A DNA stretch of 64,000 bases from the NCBI GenBank assembly GCA_035463475.1, contig DATHTE010000003.1, positions 14,880 to 78,879 of the forward strand, given 5' to 3'. The stretch comes from JACPDI01 sp035463475 (GTDB taxonomy: Bacteria; Acidobacteriota; Vicinamibacteria; Vicinamibacterales; 2-12-FULL-66-21). How positions within the stretch are numbered: position 1 is the stretch's first letter; each line of letters starts with the position of its first letter. The notes beneath the pieces were generated by a model. It worked only from the letters and a program-made list of their open reading frames with translations, did no database searches and was not told where the DNA came from. The translations under genes and the position numbers were made by a program. Positions 34,249 to 42,954 of the stretch are shown piece by piece.

Positions 34249-36015
34249 CTACCTAGTAACGGTAGGAACTTCGCGCCAGCCCCTGGCGGTTCGAAGTTGC
34301 TCCCGCAGCTTGAGGCTGGCAGGTTCGTCAACCGTCCATGTCGCCGGATCGATGACGACACCGTAGTCGTCTCGCGCTGACGACAAGGACACGAGTTCGT
34401 TCCGCACGTCTCTGAGCACCCTAGCGGGCTCGCGGTCGAGCGGATCGCCCCAGCCGCCCGCCCCTGGCTGCTCGTGCCTGAACACCTCCCCGCGCCTGAT
34501 GCGCATCGTCAACTTTGCAGGAAGATCACGGTTGTCCGAATTGGGGTTGAGCACGTTGCGTGACGGCTTTCCTGGCTGTCCTCCGTAGAGACCATAGGGT
34601 CTGAAGATGCGTCGGTCGGCGCGAACCTGAAGGACGGCTTCCTCTTCGAGCAGCCGGTAGTCCCTTCGAAGCGACATCCCTCCGCGATGCTTCCCCGGTC
34701 CCCCGACGTCCTGAATGAACTCGCAGCAGAGGATTTCCAGAGGCTGCTCGACTTCGGTCATCTCCGCCGACGGCAGGGAGATATTGGTGAACAGGTTCGC
34801 ATTACCGTCCAGGCCGTCCGCCCACGGGCGACCACCCCAGGCGGTGCAAAAGAACTCCACGAAGATGAACGGCGTTCGATCCGGATAGTAGCCACCGATC
34901 GAAACGCCCGTATTCCCGCCTTCGGAGGCCGCAACGATGCGGTCTGGCAGCATTCGCGCCAACGCACCGAAACACGTGTCGACCATTCGAAAGCCCGTGA
35001 GCCCCCGAGCGGCGCACGCCGCAGGAACCACAGCATTGGCAATGGTGCCCGGCGGAGCGACTACTTCGATCGCGCGGTAGAATCCAGCGTTACACGGAAT
35101 ATCCGATGGCAGTACCGATTTCATGCAGGTGTACGTGGCGGCTTTCGTGTACGAGAGCGTATTGTTGATGGCACCTTTGACCTGCGGCGAACTCCCGGTC
35201 CAGTCAACGACGAGATGATCTCCCTTCTTTCGCAGCGTGACCTGCAGTGGGATCGCGATTCCCAAGTCCACGCCGTCATCGTCAATCCAGTCGGTGAAAC
35301 TCCACTCCCCGTCCGGTAATGCCCCGACAGCCGCACGCGTCATGCGCTCCGTATAGTCCAATATCTGGTCCATGTGGGCGGTGACGCGGGCTGCGCCGTC
35401 CTTGCGGAGGAGACGTAGAAACGCATCCTCTGCGATGTGGCACGCGGCCAATTGCGCGCGGATGTCTCCAAGCACCCGAACGGGCAGGCGCACGTTTGTC
35501 TCCAGAAGCCGGAACAGCGTCTCGTTCGGCTCTCCAGCGTCGTACATCTTCACGGGCGGTATGCGCAGTCCCTCCTGGAATATCTCCGTCGAATCAGAAG
35601 CGTTTGAGCCGGCGACGCGCCCGCCCATGTCAGTCTGGTGGCAGATCGTGGCAGCAAACGCAATCCGTTTGCCCTCGAAGAAAATTGGTTTGAGGACGAA
35701 GAGGTCCGGGAGGTGCATCCCCCCCTCGAAGGGATCGTTCAGGCAGTACACGTCTCCGGGGCGCATTCGATCGCCATAACGCTCGAGAACGGCCCCAAGT
35801 GCGTCCGGGAACGACGCGAGATGCGCCGGCAGTGTCAGTCCCTGTGCAACCGTCCGCCCTGCTGCGTCTGCCAGGGCGGTTGAATAATCCATGTTGTCTT
35901 TGAGAACACCGGAGTACGAGGTCCTCAGGATCGTCAACGCCATTTCGTCGGCGATGGACAGCAGCACGTTTTTGAAAACTTCAAACTCGATAGGATCGCG
36001 CGGTGAATCGCTCAC
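34249..36015 (-). CDS. hyuB: hydantoinase B/oxoprolinase family subunit
   Basis: A 588-residue cytoplasmic protein matching the beta subunit of ATP-dependent hydantoinases/5-oxoprolinases: EFEVFKNVLLSIADEMALTILRTSYSGVLKDNMDYSTAL at the start, CLNDPFEGGMHLPDL, and VDWTGSSPQVKGAINN. It acts with HyuA to hydrolyse a cyclic amide (hydantoin, 5-oxoproline or similar) at the cost of ATP; the alpha-ketolactonase/acetone carboxylase relatives show that substrate varies. Last gene of the 14-gene minus-strand series, 39 bp after HyuA. It has a full family length. Confidence 0.9.
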   Translation of the reverse strand: MSDSPRDPIEFEVFKNVLLSIADEMALTILRTSYSGVLKDNMDYSTALADAAGRTVAQGLTLPAHLASFPDALGAVLERYGDRMRPGDVYCLNDPFEGGMHLPDLFVLKPIFFEGKRIAFAATICHQTDMGGRVAGSNASDSTEIFQEGLRIPPVKMYDAGEPNETLFRLLETNVRLPVRVLGDIRAQLAACHIAEDAFLRLLRKDGAARVTAHMDQILDYTERMTRAAVGALPDGEWSFTDWIDDDGVDLGIAIPLQVTLRKKGDHLVVDWTGSSPQVKGAINNTLSYTKAATYTCMKSVLPSDIPCNAGFYRAIEVVAPPGTIANAVVPAACAARGLTGFRMVDTCFGALARMLPDRIVAASEGGNTGVSIGGYYPDRTPFIFVEFFCTAWGGRPWADGLDGNANLFTNISLPSAEMTEVEQPLEILCCEFIQDVGGPGKHRGGMSLRRDYRLLEEEAVLQVRADRRIFRPYGLYGGQPGKPSRNVLNPNSDNRDLPAKLTMRIRRGEVFRHEQPGAGGWGDPLDREPARVLRDVRNELVSLSSARDDYGVVIDPATWTVDEPASLKLREQLRTARGWREVPTVTR

Positions 36016-36054
36016 GGTGGCTCCCCTTGCACCTCACGGCTGCTTCGCGGGTCA

Positions 36055-38151
36055 TCATTGCTGAAGCGTGATGACGATGTTTCCGACCTCATCGGCGGCA
36101 GCATTCGCACCTGGAGGGATCACGCAGGTCGAGTCGTACTCCTCGACGATGCAGGGTCCCGATCGGTGGACGGCGAGGTCCGCGCGGGTGAGGATCGGCG
36201 TTTTCAACCAACCCGAGTCGGGCCCGAAGTACACGCGGCGGCACGGGAATGGATCCGCGGCGTTCCGTCGTTGGGCCACGTCCAATCTCGCCGCCGCGCG
36301 GGGCTTATCCGGAACGCCGCGGCCGACAACGCGCAAGCTCACGATCTCCATCGGTTCGTGAGGCCCGGCGCGATGTCCATACATGCGCTCGTGTTCACGA
36401 GCGAACCCTTCCTCCAGGGCGGTCATGGCGTCGCGATCAATGGCGCCGGAAGGTGCAGAAATCGTTAGTTCGTATGACTGCCCTTGATAGCGCATGTCGA
36501 CGGCGCGCCAGAGGCGGGCACGGTCACCAGTGAACCCTTCGGCGGCAAGCCGCTCGAGGGCACGCCCCTCCATTCCGTCCCAGACCCCGTTGAGCGCGTG
36601 CAGATCGAGATCGCGAGTCCCGTGCCACCACGTCTGCACGTAGTGGTGTTCCACATCGGAGTACACGAGGCCGAACGCCGAGAAGAGCCCCGGAGAAGGC
36701 GGCACGACGATACGGGCGATCTCGAGGGACCGGGCGATTCCTGCGGCGAACAGCGGTCCATTGCCTCCGAATGCGAAGAGGACGTAATCACGCGGGTCAC
36801 GACCGCGCTCGCTCGACACTGCCCGGATCGCGCGCCTCATGTTCGCGGCCGCGATCACGTGTGCGCCGTAGGCGGCTTCTTCGAGCCGCATGACGAGCGG
36901 CTTCGCGACCTTTTTCTCGAAGACCGCTAGGGAACGCGCGGCATTCAGCTTCACTGCACCACCGGCAAGCTGGAAAGGGTTCAGATAGCCGAGAATGACA
37001 TTGGCGTCGGTGATGGTGGGCTCCGTCCCGCCGAGGTCATAGCAGAGTGGGCCGGGAAAGGCCCCCGCGCTTCGGGGGCCGACCTGAAGCGACCCCCCCG
37101 AGTCGATCCATACCACCGAGCCCCCGCCAGCGCCGACCTCCGCCAGATCGATCGCGGGAACTCGAATGAGATACCCCGCGCCCGACAGCAGGCGGGAACC
37201 GTGCATCATGCCCCCGCCCACCTGGTATTCGGCCGCCCGAGTCACCTCGCCGTCTTGAACGATCGACGCTTTTGCCGTCGTCCCCCCCATGTCGAAGGTG
37301 ATCGCCCTTGAGAGCCCCATTCTGCGCGCGAGGAACTGTGCGCCCACGACGCCGGCAGCGGGCCCTGACTCGATGATGTGCACGGGCATCCGGCACGCAG
37401 CCGCAGCGGTCATAAGACCACCGTTGGATTGCATGATTAGAATCGGAGCAGTCACGCCAATTCGCTGAAGCCCCACTCGCAGTGCCTCGAGATAGGCTCG
37501 CACAACCGGCATCACGTACGTGTTGATGGCTGTCGTGGACGTTCTCTCGTACTCTCTGATTGCGGGCTCGACATCAACGCTGATGCAGACCGGTAGGTCC
37601 GGATGGTGGCGCTCCAAGTACGCCTTGATCTGCTCCTCGTGGACGGGATTCGCGTACGAGTTGAGGAGGCACACCGCAATCGCTTCGACGTTCTCGCCGA
37701 TCAGCCGTTGGACCGCTTGGTCGACGTCCGCCTCGTCCAGTGACCTGAGGACCTGGCCGCGCGCGTTCACGCGTTCATCGACCTCGAGTCGCAGGTACCG
37801 CTCCACCAGCGGAACGGGCTTCTGCCATTGGAGGTCGTACAGATTCGGCATCCGCAAGCGCCTGATTTCCAGAACGTCACGAAATCCTTTGGTCGTGATC
37901 AAGCCCGTGCGTGCTCCCCGGAGTTCGAGGATCGCGTTCGAAGCGACCGTCGTCCCGTGAAGGATTTCGCTAATCTCAGCGGGCGCCACACCAGCTTCGG
38001 CGAACACCTGCACGAGCCCGTCGACAATGGCGCGCGAGTAATCGTCTACCGTCGAAGAGATCTTCTTTGTGTGGACCTGACCGTCCTCGTCGAGGAAGAC
38101 GATGTCGGTAAACGTTCCCCCGATGTCGACCCCCACCCTGAAGGCACTCAT
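36055..38151 (-). CDS. hyuA: hydantoinase A/oxoprolinase family subunit
   Basis: A 698-residue ATP-binding subunit. VGVDIGGTFTDIVFLDEDG (5-23) is the N-terminal phosphate-binding motif of the Hydant_A_N/Hydantoinase_A pair; LHGTTVASNAILE, VEPAIREYERTSTTAINTYV, ITFDMGGTTAKAS and FGGNGPLFA are conserved. Catalyses ATP-dependent activation of a cyclic amide together with HyuB. The ATG at 38151 follows CGGAG at 7 bases; an ATG five codons upstream (38166) has no such site. Pairs with hyuB in the same order as in other ATP-dependent hydantoinase operons. Confidence 0.9.
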   Translation of the reverse strand: MSAFRVGVDIGGTFTDIVFLDEDGQVHTKKISSTVDDYSRAIVDGLVQVFAEAGVAPAEISEILHGTTVASNAILELRGARTGLITTKGFRDVLEIRRLRMPNLYDLQWQKPVPLVERYLRLEVDERVNARGQVLRSLDEADVDQAVQRLIGENVEAIAVCLLNSYANPVHEEQIKAYLERHHPDLPVCISVDVEPAIREYERTSTTAINTYVMPVVRAYLEALRVGLQRIGVTAPILIMQSNGGLMTAAAACRMPVHIIESGPAAGVVGAQFLARRMGLSRAITFDMGGTTAKASIVQDGEVTRAAEYQVGGGMMHGSRLLSGAGYLIRVPAIDLAEVGAGGGSVVWIDSGGSLQVGPRSAGAFPGPLCYDLGGTEPTITDANVILGYLNPFQLAGGAVKLNAARSLAVFEKKVAKPLVMRLEEAAYGAHVIAAANMRRAIRAVSSERGRDPRDYVLFAFGGNGPLFAAGIARSLEIARIVVPPSPGLFSAFGLVYSDVEHHYVQTWWHGTRDLDLHALNGVWDGMEGRALERLAAEGFTGDRARLWRAVDMRYQGQSYELTISAPSGAIDRDAMTALEEGFAREHERMYGHRAGPHEPMEIVSLRVVGRGVPDKPRAAARLDVAQRRNAADPFPCRRVYFGPDSGWLKTPILTRADLAVHRSGPCIVEEYDSTCVIPPGANAAADEVGNIVITLQQ

Positions 38152-38234
38152 GCCCGGGCTCCGCACCCGCAGGACTCGCCGAGTTTCATCTGTGACGCGG
38201 CCCTCCTCGCGCTGGACCGGCGGTCATGGCATCG

Positions 38235-39134
38235 CTAGGGAAGCAGACCGGCTTGGCGCAGCGCGTCACGAAGTTCCTGCTTCGCGGCGTCTCCCAATGG
38301 ACGGAAAGGCGGCCGTACGGGACCGGAAGGGAGGCCGACGAGTTCGAGCGCGGCCTTGGTAGCTGCCGGCTGCCCGTACTTCCGGCAAAAGTCGCGGATT
38401 GGCTGCCAGCGATAGAAGCGGCTCCGGGCCGACTCCCACTCGCCTGCCTGGATTTCCGCGTAAAGGGACACATACTCGGCGGTCATGAAGTTCGAGAGCG
38501 TGGAGGTACACCCGGGCATTCCGAGCGCCATCGCGCCGAGAATGGTTCCATCGGAGCCACACATGACGGCGATCTTGTCACCGGCGGCGGCAAGCGTCCG
38601 CACCTGAGCGTGGATATCCGTGGCGCCCTGCTTCACCGCGACAATGCGCTCGAGGTCTGCCAGTTCGCCGATCTGCTCGGGACTGAGATGCACACCGATG
38701 CTGGTGCTGTTGTAAATCATCACCGGAACATCGACCGCCTCGCAGAGCGTCTCGAAGTGATGCCGGATGTCCTCTGGCTCGACTTCGGCGACGTACGGTG
38801 GTGTGACCATCACCATATCGGCGCCGGCGCGCCTGGCCGCCTCGCTCAGCGCCACGGCCTCCAGAGTTCCGCTCGCGGCCGTACAACACACGAGCGGCAC
38901 GCGCCCCGCCACGACGTTTGCGGCGGCGGCAAAGAGCTGGCGGCGTTCGGATTCTGTGAGGCTCGGATACTCCGCGTAGGTGCCGCCGACGATGATCCCG
39001 TGTGAACCCGCATCAATAAAGTGATCGATGTTTCGCCGCAGCGAGACGAGGTCGACAGACAGGTCTCCGGACATCGGCGTAACCGCCAGAACGTAAATTC
39101 CTCGGATCTGCTGGCTCCTTCGTTTCATCGTCAT
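38235..39134 (-). CDS. DapA/NanA-family Schiff-base lyase or aldolase
   Basis: A 299-residue TIM-barrel enzyme of the dihydrodipicolinate synthase/N-acetylneuraminate lyase superfamily. Lys168 (IVAVKQG) is the Schiff-base residue and Tyr141 (MIYNSTS) the partner; the usual GTTGE motif reads GGTYAEYPSL, different from true DapA, so a catabolic aldolase or dehydratase acting on a 2-oxo acid is more likely than lysine synthesis. It lies within the catabolic series between DUF2848 and HyuA, with gaps of 54 and 83 bp. Probable role: cleaving or dehydrating an open-chain product. Confidence 0.85.
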   Translation of the reverse strand: MTMKRRSQQIRGIYVLAVTPMSGDLSVDLVSLRRNIDHFIDAGSHGIIVGGTYAEYPSLTESERRQLFAAAANVVAGRVPLVCCTAASGTLEAVALSEAARRAGADMVMVTPPYVAEVEPEDIRHHFETLCEAVDVPVMIYNSTSIGVHLSPEQIGELADLERIVAVKQGATDIHAQVRTLAAAGDKIAVMCGSDGTILGAMALGMPGCTSTLSNFMTAEYVSLYAEIQAGEWESARSRFYRWQPIRDFCRKYGQPAATKAALELVGLPSGPVRPPFRPLGDAAKQELRDALRQAGLLP

Positions 39135-39188
39135 CTGACGCTCGGTGTCGCGCGTGGCCGCTCCTCTCCGGGAATGTCGAGGCGCGGC

Positions 39189-39887
39189 TCAGAGGTATTG
39201 GGAAAGTACGTTGACCCGGTATGACGCCGCGATCTTCCGGTTTAGGACCGGGTCGTCGAGTTCCAGGTCGTATGCCTCCCCAAAGACGAGCCCCGACCGG
39301 GTGGCAATGGTGCCCGAAAACAGCACCACGCCCAGCCGAGGAGGCCACGTCACGTCCGGAAGGGCGCAGAGCAGCTCCCGCGGCGACAGAAGCCCGCCGA
39401 GCGCTCCTTCCTGATACAGCGATCTCGTGCCGTTCTCGCTCGTCCAGCAACGGAGTACCAGCTCGTCCCAGTGATCCGCCACCTCGCGGTAGGGCCAGCA
39501 CGACGCCGCGATGAACTTGCCGCACATCTGCTTGGAGGCCGGAATGGACTTCGTTTCGACGTCACGATCTGTTTGATCGCTGCCGACCGTCACCCAGATG
39601 TCGTCGCCGCGGCACAGCAGCACGCACTCCACCTCGCCCGAGGACTTGTCGCTCACGACCGTCATCTCGCGGTCTGTCGTAAGCAGGTAGGGGGAGAAGT
39701 TCATGAACGTCGGGACTCGCGTTGGACGTGGCACGCCAAGCTGAGCGAGCTCTTCGATGTGTGCCTCCACGGCGTCCCGGTTGCGCCCTGCCCAGCCACA
39801 GCACATCAGGCGACCCGCCTCGAAGGTGAGTCGGCGCGATTCGCCCTTCGCGTTCACCGTGAGGGCGAGCGATTTCACTCCAATCAT
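39189..39887 (-). CDS. DUF2848 family protein
   Basis: A 232-residue protein of the DUF2848 family, distantly like the fumarylacetoacetate hydrolase fold (LVLRCWTSENGTRSLYQEGALGGLLSPRELL, VVLFSGTIATRSGLVFGEAYDLELDDPVLNR are its hallmark blocks). Such genes are regularly found beside amidases. The ATG at 39887 overlaps the stop of the amidase (ATGA), so the two are translationally coupled. Reaction unknown; hydrolysis or cleavage of the amidase product is an inference from context. Confidence 0.82.
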   Translation of the reverse strand: MIGVKSLALTVNAKGESRRLTFEAGRLMCCGWAGRNRDAVEAHIEELAQLGVPRPTRVPTFMNFSPYLLTTDREMTVVSDKSSGEVECVLLCRGDDIWVTVGSDQTDRDVETKSIPASKQMCGKFIAASCWPYREVADHWDELVLRCWTSENGTRSLYQEGALGGLLSPRELLCALPDVTWPPRLGVVLFSGTIATRSGLVFGEAYDLELDDPVLNRKIAASYRVNVLSQYL

Positions 39888-41332
39888 GACTCCTCCGATT
39901 CGATAGCCGATTGCCCTGAGGACGTCAGCGTCGGACGCTTGACCAACCTCAAGTCACGTTCGAACGCGTCGCCGATCCGCAGGACCATCGCCTCGTCGAA
40001 CGGACGTCCAGCGATTTGCAGACCAATGGGCAAACCTGCTGCTGAGTAACCGCAGCAGACGGATAGGCAAGGCATGCCCGTCAGGTTGTAGATCCGAGTG
40101 AAACGGGTCAGCGCGGCAGGTACCGGCTCCGCCCGGCCGTCCACCAGCACGGTGGTGTCGTCAATCAGCGGAGCCGTGACTGGCAGTTGCGGCGTGATCA
40201 GGGCGTCTACGGCCCGGAACGCCCGGGCAAAGGCGCCCTGCACCTTCCGTCTGATCCTGAGGGCTTTCAGGTAGTCCGCCGCGGAAACATTCGCGGCAGC
40301 GTCCAGCCGTGCGCGGACGTCCGTGCCGAGCGCCTCGGAACGCGTGCGGTGCCATTTCTCGAGAGAGCCCGCCGCTTCTGCGAACAGGATAATGGACGCG
40401 GCACGCGCGGCGTCCGGAAGGAGATCGAGCGAAATCGGCGACACGCTGGCACCCAGCTGTTTGAGCCGGGCGAGCGCCTGATCGATCGATGAGCGGACCT
40501 CAGGGTACAGGCCGTCGAAATAGAACTGATCGGGAACGCCCAGCCTGACGCCCTCCAGATCTCCCTCGAGAGCACGCGTGTAGTCCGGTACCGGCACTCT
40601 AGCGCTCGACGGATCCCGCCGGTCGGGCCCGGCGAGTAACTGCATCGCAAGCGCGAGGTCTCGGACGCTGCCCGCAATCGGCCCCACGTGGTCCATCGAC
40701 CACGCCAAAGGATAGGCGCCGAAACGGCTGACGCGCCCATACGTGGGTTTGAGGCCACAGACACCGCAAAGCGACGCGGGGATCCTGACCGAGCCGCCCG
40801 TATCCGTTCCCAGTGTCAGGAACGCGAACGAGCAGGCTATGGCTGCTGCCGAGCCGCCGCTCGAGCCGCCCGTCATCCGGGAAGGGTCCCACGGATTCCG
40901 CACTGCGCCGTAGTGCGGGTTCACCGAGGTCGCGCCGAACGCAAACTCGTGCATGTTCAATTTGCCGAGCAGGATTCCGCCGGCCCGATCCAGACGGTCA
41001 ACTACCGCCGCGTTGTATGAGGGCACGAACGCGTTCAGGACTTTCGACCCGCATGTCGTCCGTATTCCCCTGGTCAGGAACAGGTCTTTGACGGCGTACG
41101 GCACCCCGTGCAGTGGCCCCGCGTATCGCCCCTTCAGAATCTGCGATTCGGCCTTCGAGGCCGCAGCAAGCGCTGGTTTGACCAGAGTTGTGATGAACGC
41201 GTTGATGCGGCCGTCGTGCTCTTCGACCCGTTCAAGGCAGGCGCGGGTGATCTCGACCGGCGACGCCTGTTTCGTGCGGAGCGCGTCCGACAGCGACGAG
41301 AGCGTCCAGGTGTGGAGGTTTGTGGCGCTCAC
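39884..41332 (-). CDS. amidase signature family enzyme (1)
   Basis: A 482-residue amidase starting with GTG. The Ser-cisSer-Lys triad is visible: Lys82 (YAVKDLF), the cis-Ser in TGGSSGGS (157/158) and nucleophile Ser181 (GTDTGGSVRIPAS). No signal peptide, so cytoplasmic. Similar in organisation to GatA, AtzE and allophanate-hydrolase-type amidases. Its start overlaps the stop of a 70-residue upstream gene by 4 bp (GTGA), and its stop overlaps the DUF2848 start by 4 bp, giving a tightly coupled three-gene unit. Substrate unknown. Confidence 0.92.
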   Translation of the reverse strand: MSATNLHTWTLSSLSDALRTKQASPVEITRACLERVEEHDGRINAFITTLVKPALAAASKAESQILKGRYAGPLHGVPYAVKDLFLTRGIRTTCGSKVLNAFVPSYNAAVVDRLDRAGGILLGKLNMHEFAFGATSVNPHYGAVRNPWDPSRMTGGSSGGSAAAIACSFAFLTLGTDTGGSVRIPASLCGVCGLKPTYGRVSRFGAYPLAWSMDHVGPIAGSVRDLALAMQLLAGPDRRDPSSARVPVPDYTRALEGDLEGVRLGVPDQFYFDGLYPEVRSSIDQALARLKQLGASVSPISLDLLPDAARAASIILFAEAAGSLEKWHRTRSEALGTDVRARLDAAANVSAADYLKALRIRRKVQGAFARAFRAVDALITPQLPVTAPLIDDTTVLVDGRAEPVPAALTRFTRIYNLTGMPCLSVCCGYSAAGLPIGLQIAGRPFDEAMVLRIGDAFERDLRLVKRPTLTSSGQSAIESEES

Positions 41333-41541
41333 GTATCTGACTCGTCGGGAAAGAAGATGTTTGCGGGCTCGAGTTCCAGTGGATCCAGCATGCCGAGCCG
41401 GTCGGCTTGTTCTTTCAGGGTTTCCGCCGGCACTGGACGGAGCGCGGCAGGTGCAGGCCGCGCCGGCGACCTGGCAAGAGACCGGGAGGCCTTTCTCCTG
41501 CGCCGCGAAACCGTTCTCGTGCGTGTTCGTTTCTTCGGCAT
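41329..41541 (-). CDS. small putative amidase partner (70 aa)
   Basis: A 70-residue protein with an Arg/Lys-rich N-terminus and a C-terminal half (ETLKEQADRLGMLDPLELEPANIFFPDE). The 4-bp overlap with the amidase start argues that it is translated. The C-terminal LEPAxxF motif recurs in the small protein beside the second amidase at 50116-50400 (VEPATHF). By analogy with GatC and AtzG, small subunits paired with GatA/AtzE amidases, it may be an amidase-binding subunit. No good ribosome site precedes the ATG at 41541, so the start is uncertain. Confidence 0.5.
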   Translation of the reverse strand: MPKKRTRTRTVSRRRRKASRSLARSPARPAPAALRPVPAETLKEQADRLGMLDPLELEPANIFFPDESDT

Positions 41542-41583
41542 CGCTGTCTGGCCGTTCGAGGAACAGCCGGGGGTTGAAGCCAG

Positions 41584-42945
41584 TTACGTGGTGCCCTCCG
41601 TCCGCGCGTGGCCGAGTGCCCCGACCCGGCCCCGACGCGGGGTGGACAGCAGGATCAGGATCGCGGCGACCGCTTCGATTCCGGCAACCACATAAAGTCC
41701 TGCCGCGGTCTTCCCGGTGACGTCCATCAGCCAGCCGACAACGAACGGGCCAAGCCAGCCGGAAAGGTTACCGATAGAGTTGATGAGCGCGATGCCGCCT
41801 GCGGCAGCCGTACCTGCAAGCAGCATCGTCGGGATCTGCCAGAACGGCGCGAAGGCGCTCAGCACGGCGGCCTGGGCGAGAACGAGCGCAGCAAAGGCCA
41901 ACGGTGGCGTATTCGCAAATACGCCAATCAGCACCAGGCCTACGGCCGCGGCCAGGCAGGGGAGCGCCGTATGGTAGCGCCGCTCCAGCAGACGGTCTGA
42001 GCTCCGTCCGACGATCACGAGCGCGATCATCGCGACGATGTACGGCACGGCCGAGAGCAGCCCGATCACCGCGTTGCTCTGCACCCCGATACCTCTGATA
42101 ATCGTCGGGCTCCAGAACCCGAGCGTCGGATTAGCGCTCACAAGGCAGAAGTAAATCAAGGCCAGGAGCCACACGCGTGGGATCCGCAGCGCCGCGCCGA
42201 ATCCATGCTGCCTCCGACCGGCTCGGCGCTTATCAGCATCCAGATCGGTGAGAACGAGCTGCTTCTCGCCAGGCGTCAGCCACCGGGCTTGAGCGGGCGT
42301 GTCATCGATGAGCACGAACGTCAGGAGCCCGAAGACGACAGAAGGTATGCCCTCGATCACAAAGAGCCACTGCCAGTTCGCCAGGCCAGCGTAGCCCCCC
42401 ATCGCGCTCATCACCCAGCCAGAGATGGGGCCACCCGTCATCCCGGCAATCGGAACGGCCGTCATGAAGAAACTCGTCATGCCCGCGCGGCGGCTGGCGG
42501 GGAACCAGTACGTCAGATACAGGAGCACGCCAGGGTAGAGGCCTGCTTCAAAGGCACCGAGCAGGAAACGCAGCACGTAGAACTGCGTCGAAGTCTTCAC
42601 GAACATCATGGCGATGCTCGTCACGCCCCACAGCAACGCGATTCGCGCAAGAGTCTTGCGTGCGCCGATCTTCTCCAGCAGGAGGTTGCTCGGGATTTCG
42701 AACAAAAGGTACCCGAGGTAGAAAATGCCAGCTCCGAACCCGTACACTGCCTCGCTGAAACCGAGGTCGTCCAGCATCTGTAGCTTGGCGAACCCGACGT
42801 TCACGCGGTCGAGCCACGCCATCACGAACAGGAGGCTGAGGAATGGGATAATCCGCTTGCCAATCTTCCGGTAGACCGCATCCGCCTCACCGGCCGACGT
42901 CGCGCTGAGCGTCGCTCCGGCCAGTTGTTCGACGGGCTGCTGCAT
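41584..42945 (-). CDS. MFS transporter, anion:cation symporter (ACS) family
   Basis: A 453-residue inner-membrane carrier with about 12 predicted membrane segments. The N-terminal block MAWLDRVNVGFAKLQM and GYLLFEIPSNLLLEKIGARKTLARI are typical of the ACS (phthalate/tartrate/glucarate permease) family, which imports organic anions with protons. It follows the TauE/SafE gene by 9 bp and precedes the small amidase partner by 42 bp. Likely importer of the organic-acid or amide substrate of the cluster. Confidence 0.88.
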   Translation of the reverse strand: MQQPVEQLAGATLSATSAGEADAVYRKIGKRIIPFLSLLFVMAWLDRVNVGFAKLQMLDDLGFSEAVYGFGAGIFYLGYLLFEIPSNLLLEKIGARKTLARIALLWGVTSIAMMFVKTSTQFYVLRFLLGAFEAGLYPGVLLYLTYWFPASRRAGMTSFFMTAVPIAGMTGGPISGWVMSAMGGYAGLANWQWLFVIEGIPSVVFGLLTFVLIDDTPAQARWLTPGEKQLVLTDLDADKRRAGRRQHGFGAALRIPRVWLLALIYFCLVSANPTLGFWSPTIIRGIGVQSNAVIGLLSAVPYIVAMIALVIVGRSSDRLLERRYHTALPCLAAAVGLVLIGVFANTPPLAFAALVLAQAAVLSAFAPFWQIPTMLLAGTAAAGGIALINSIGNLSGWLGPFVVGWLMDVTGKTAAGLYVVAGIEAVAAILILLSTPRRGRVGALGHARTEGTT

Positions 42946-42954
42946 GGATTCTCC

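Noticed and set aside
34249..38151. hyuA and hyuB as a single 5-oxoprolinase
   Set aside because: They are separate genes 39 bp apart, and the neighbouring amidase/lyase genes suggest a catabolic hydantoinase-like role; 5-oxoproline itself cannot be excluded.
38235..39134. Assignment as true DapA (lysine synthesis)
   Set aside because: The GTTGE motif is altered and the gene sits in a catabolic series, not beside lysC or asd.
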